Below, one piece after another: positions 63,301 through 64,000 of a stretch of DNA of 64,000 nucleotides. This DNA is from Poseidonibacter antarcticus (GTDB taxonomy: Bacteria > Campylobacterota > Campylobacteria > Campylobacterales > Arcobacteraceae), in the NCBI RefSeq assembly GCF_003667345.1, contig NZ_RCWF01000009.1, positions 31,187-95,186 on the forward strand, read 5' to 3'. Every line of letters starts with the position of its first letter. Position 1 is the stretch's first letter. A program made the position numbers and the translations under genes. The notes under the pieces were generated by a model. That model made no database searches, had not been told where the DNA came from, and saw only the letters and a list, made by a program, of their open reading frames with translations.

Positions 63301-63650
63301 AAAAAGAACCTATAAAAAAAGAAAAAATGATAAATAAACATTTAGACTTAGATGAATTATTATATAGAGTGGGAAGTGAGAATTTAATAAATGAGTTATT
63401 AGAAAAATTTGTTAATACTTATTCTGATTATAATATAGAATTAAACAGTAGTTTTAAAACAGAAGAATTTGAAAAAAATATACATAAATTAAAAGGTGTA
63501 AGTGGGAATCTTGCTTTAAAAATTTTATTTACAAAATGTATAGAAATTGAAAAAGAAAGTATTTTGGAAAATAAAAGAAAGCTCTTAGATGAATTATTAC
63601 TTGAACTAGATGAAGTAATAAGTATTATAAAGAATATGAAAAAAATTTAA
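60387..63650 (+). CDS. Hybrid sensor histidine kinase with two receivers and an HPt domain
   Basis: The 1087-residue protein has a membrane helix (about 11-31), a periplasmic Cache-like domain to about 300 and a second helix. A PAS-like linker follows, then HisKA with H478 in NMSHEIRTPLNG, HATPase with DSGIGM and GGTGLGLTI, receiver 1 (D761), receiver 2 (D901) and an HPt domain with H1033 in IHKLKG. This is a complete internal phosphorelay whose output regulator is elsewhere. RBS AGGAATT precedes the ATG, and TATAAT at 60362-60367 may be its -10 element. The ligand is unknown. Confidence 0.9.
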   Translation: MIKENKKNFKVELILILFTFGVIFSFILTNKILFGEKVQNIALSNSINIYYEKNRIFEEFLDLSRNQLNAINKSNYFKEFISSGDINKTKDLFLALARTSPDIMQLRYIDKNGNEILRVEREKIASSIYLIPKKQLQNKKNRYYFMNSLKMPYEKVWFSNLDLNIENKKVEIPFNPTLRAILPIQKNDSFNGIIIINYFMEDFLNTLKENTIYNTILFDKNGNTLIHYEKDKNWGLYLKEKYNLNKEYGKEIKEVLENGEYEDKKVFIKKFDFDISNDLYMLFKLKDKYLVQLKKEQIKEYIVVSFIVLILALIASIFLSKLFNNMSKTISKTGDRLKEASDLVKLSYYKYNYKDRLITFDDNFFKLLNYNDIEKKSYHLNELKEFLNEDFLNHLKIKIADIKYEDSLEFVNYTKDNKKLNFFTKFRAIYENNKIIELEGIFQDITKQKTLMKSFEEAKNEAEDANQAKSKFLANMSHEIRTPLNGIIGLNKLALQSNPSSRIKEFLLKSEVSSLALLNVINDILDYSKIEARKLSLEKTSFEFDKLLLNVTNLFDYEAYKKEIDLHIDYDNNIPKVLLGDPHRITQILNNLVGNAVKFTNSGYIEIKTTLIEKNDDNLILKCSVKDSGIGMNKEEQKKLFKSFSQVDNSTTRIYGGTGLGLTITKELVELMNGNIEVISEKGLGTVFTFSLNLSYENIYGLDNTHFKNKNFLLIDDNEIDIRLIENILESWGVKSSSCLNANDALIKLESNSSFDYILVDWIMPGLDGVDFIKELKKRNLENCPKIIMVTAYEEDSLKVKLKEKEVSVNNILRKPFTPSSIYNVLIDLENTNKDKLIIDNKKQNDYIIDAKILVVEDNNINQLICEQMLKKFGITVTLANDGIEAIEICKKNHFDMILMDLHMPRMNGFDSTKHIREFDKKTPIIALTAAVMSEDKILSNEVGMQEHLSKPIDFDELIRCINKYLPNLINKKEPIKKEKMINKHLDLDELLYRVGSENLINELLEKFVNTYSDYNIELNSSFKTEEFEKNIHKLKGVSGNLALKILFTKCIEIEKESILENKRKLLDELLLELDEVISIIKNMKKI

Positions 63651-63658
63651 AATTAATA

Positions 63659-63742
63659 TGGTGCGAATAGAGGGATTTGAACCCTCACACCGTTAAGTAC
63701 AAGCCCCTCAAGCCTGCGTGTCTACCGTTCCACCACATTCGC
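63659..63742 (-). tRNA. tRNA-Leu (anticodon GAG)
   Basis: The minus strand folds as a class II tRNA. The acceptor is GCGAATG paired with TATTCGC, then A73 and an encoded CCA. The D arm has GTGGTGGAACGGTAGACACG, and the anticodon stem CAGGC/GCTTG carries loop TTGAGGG with anticodon GAG (63707-63709). A variable arm and T arm GAGGG-TTCAAAT-CCCTC complete it. It decodes CUC/CUU leucine codons. The gene lies between the hybrid kinase and the rRNA leader. Confidence 0.95.
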
Positions 63743-63761
63743 ATATTAATTAAAAAAAGGA

Positions 63762-63815
63762 TTTTACAGTTTAATGATATAAATTATGCTTAAGTTGTAT
63801 CATTAAACTGTAAAA
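63762..63815. repeat. 18-bp perfect inverted repeat upstream of tRNA-Leu
   Basis: The left arm at 63762-63779 and the right arm at 63798-63815 are perfectly complementary over 18 bp, separated by 18 bases. On the minus strand a T-rich run follows shortly, so it may be a terminator for a transcript approaching from the right or a processing hairpin before the tRNA. Confidence 0.65.
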
Positions 63816-63901
63816 ATAATTATCTTTAATACTACAAAAACTAATAAAAATCCCCAAAAACCATAAATTAACAAATTTAAGTTTATTTAAAGTAAATCCT
63901 C

Positions 63902-63930
63902 TTGACAAAGAGAGAAAAAAGTTCTATAAT
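63902..63930 (+). promoter_or_regulatory. Consensus sigma-70 promoter, probably of an rRNA operon
   Basis: TTGACA (63902-63907) and TATAAT (63925-63930) are both perfect with a 17-bp spacer. The GC-rich TCCCGTCC just downstream and the boxA at 63973 point to a stable-RNA operon starting beyond the window edge. Confidence 0.88.
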
Positions 63931-63972
63931 TCCCGTCCAATTTAAGTGACACCAAGTGTTACGAGAAATGGA

Positions 63973-63984
63973 TGATCTTTAACA
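63973..63984 (+). promoter_or_regulatory. boxA antitermination element of the rRNA leader
   Basis: TGATCTTTAACA differs from the E. coli rrn boxA TGCTCTTTAACA at one base. It lies 43 bases downstream of the promoter and would bind NusB/S10. It supports the 16S rRNA gene beginning shortly after position 64000. Confidence 0.75.
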
Positions 63985-64000
63985 ATGTAATTTAAGTTTG

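Noticed and set aside
1..64000. CRISPR arrays, insertion sequences and prophage genes
   Set aside because: No regularly spaced direct repeats, transposase, integrase or phage structural genes were seen on either strand.

Overview
The window is AT-rich, densely coded DNA whose gene set and local gene orders point to a member of the Campylobacterota, most likely an Arcobacter-type genus. The main grounds are the rpsB-tsf-ABC ATPase-acidic protein-gmk order, the CcoI/CcoS pair for a cbb3 oxidase, an epsilon-type cytochrome c553, and short intergenic gaps with many GTG/TTG starts. This is inferred from protein recognition alone; no search was run.

Layout. 1-2734: end of ileS, a 37-residue membrane microprotein, an Nfu iron-sulfur scaffold, a hypothetical protein and murE. 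2735-5075: a small accessory island with a two-gene ATPase plus TOPRIM-like module that resembles phage-defence pairs. 5076-9448: a 2H phosphoesterase and an ethanolamine module (eutB, eutC, permease). 9693-12775: a MoxR/DUF58/VWA operon. 12853-16400: a two-component pair divergent from a TonB-dependent receptor, with a Fur-box-like site between them. 16599-21470: a NYN/OST-HTH protein, then rpsB-tsf behind a structured leader, an ABC ATPase, an acidic protein and gmk. 21475-26198: a Rec-GGDEF-EAL protein, the copper ATPase CcoI with CcoS, and a cytochrome c. 26392-34821: ABC ATPase, hemH, AMMECR1 and MEMO proteins, a DUF218 protein, a metal ABC importer, a CvfB-like protein, thiol peroxidase and MsrPQ. 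34863-36213: two small genes, a 29-codon ORF and a 600-bp noncoding stretch with a candidate small RNA. 36214-41749: UvrD-type helicase, valS, lipoprotein. 41760-49975: RND permease, ABC ATPase, the LapD/LapG c-di-GMP adhesion-control pair, MFS transporter. 50051-56862: RdgB, three tiny pseudopilins behind proC, bamD, lon, a rhomboid protease and an unlisted zinc-ribbon gene. 56997-64000: Y-family polymerase, MscS channel, large hybrid kinase, tRNA-Leu(GAG), and a strong promoter plus boxA that appear to lead into an rRNA operon beyond the window.

How the parts fit. Most of the window is housekeeping: translation, cell wall, proteostasis, envelope assembly, heme and metal supply, and repair of oxidised proteins. 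Signalling is prominent, with c-di-GMP (LapD/LapG and the Rec-GGDEF-EAL protein) and two phosphorelay systems. The clearest accessory content is the ATPase/TOPRIM-like pair. A recurring structural theme is that convergent genes share palindromic terminators that overlap their stop codons.
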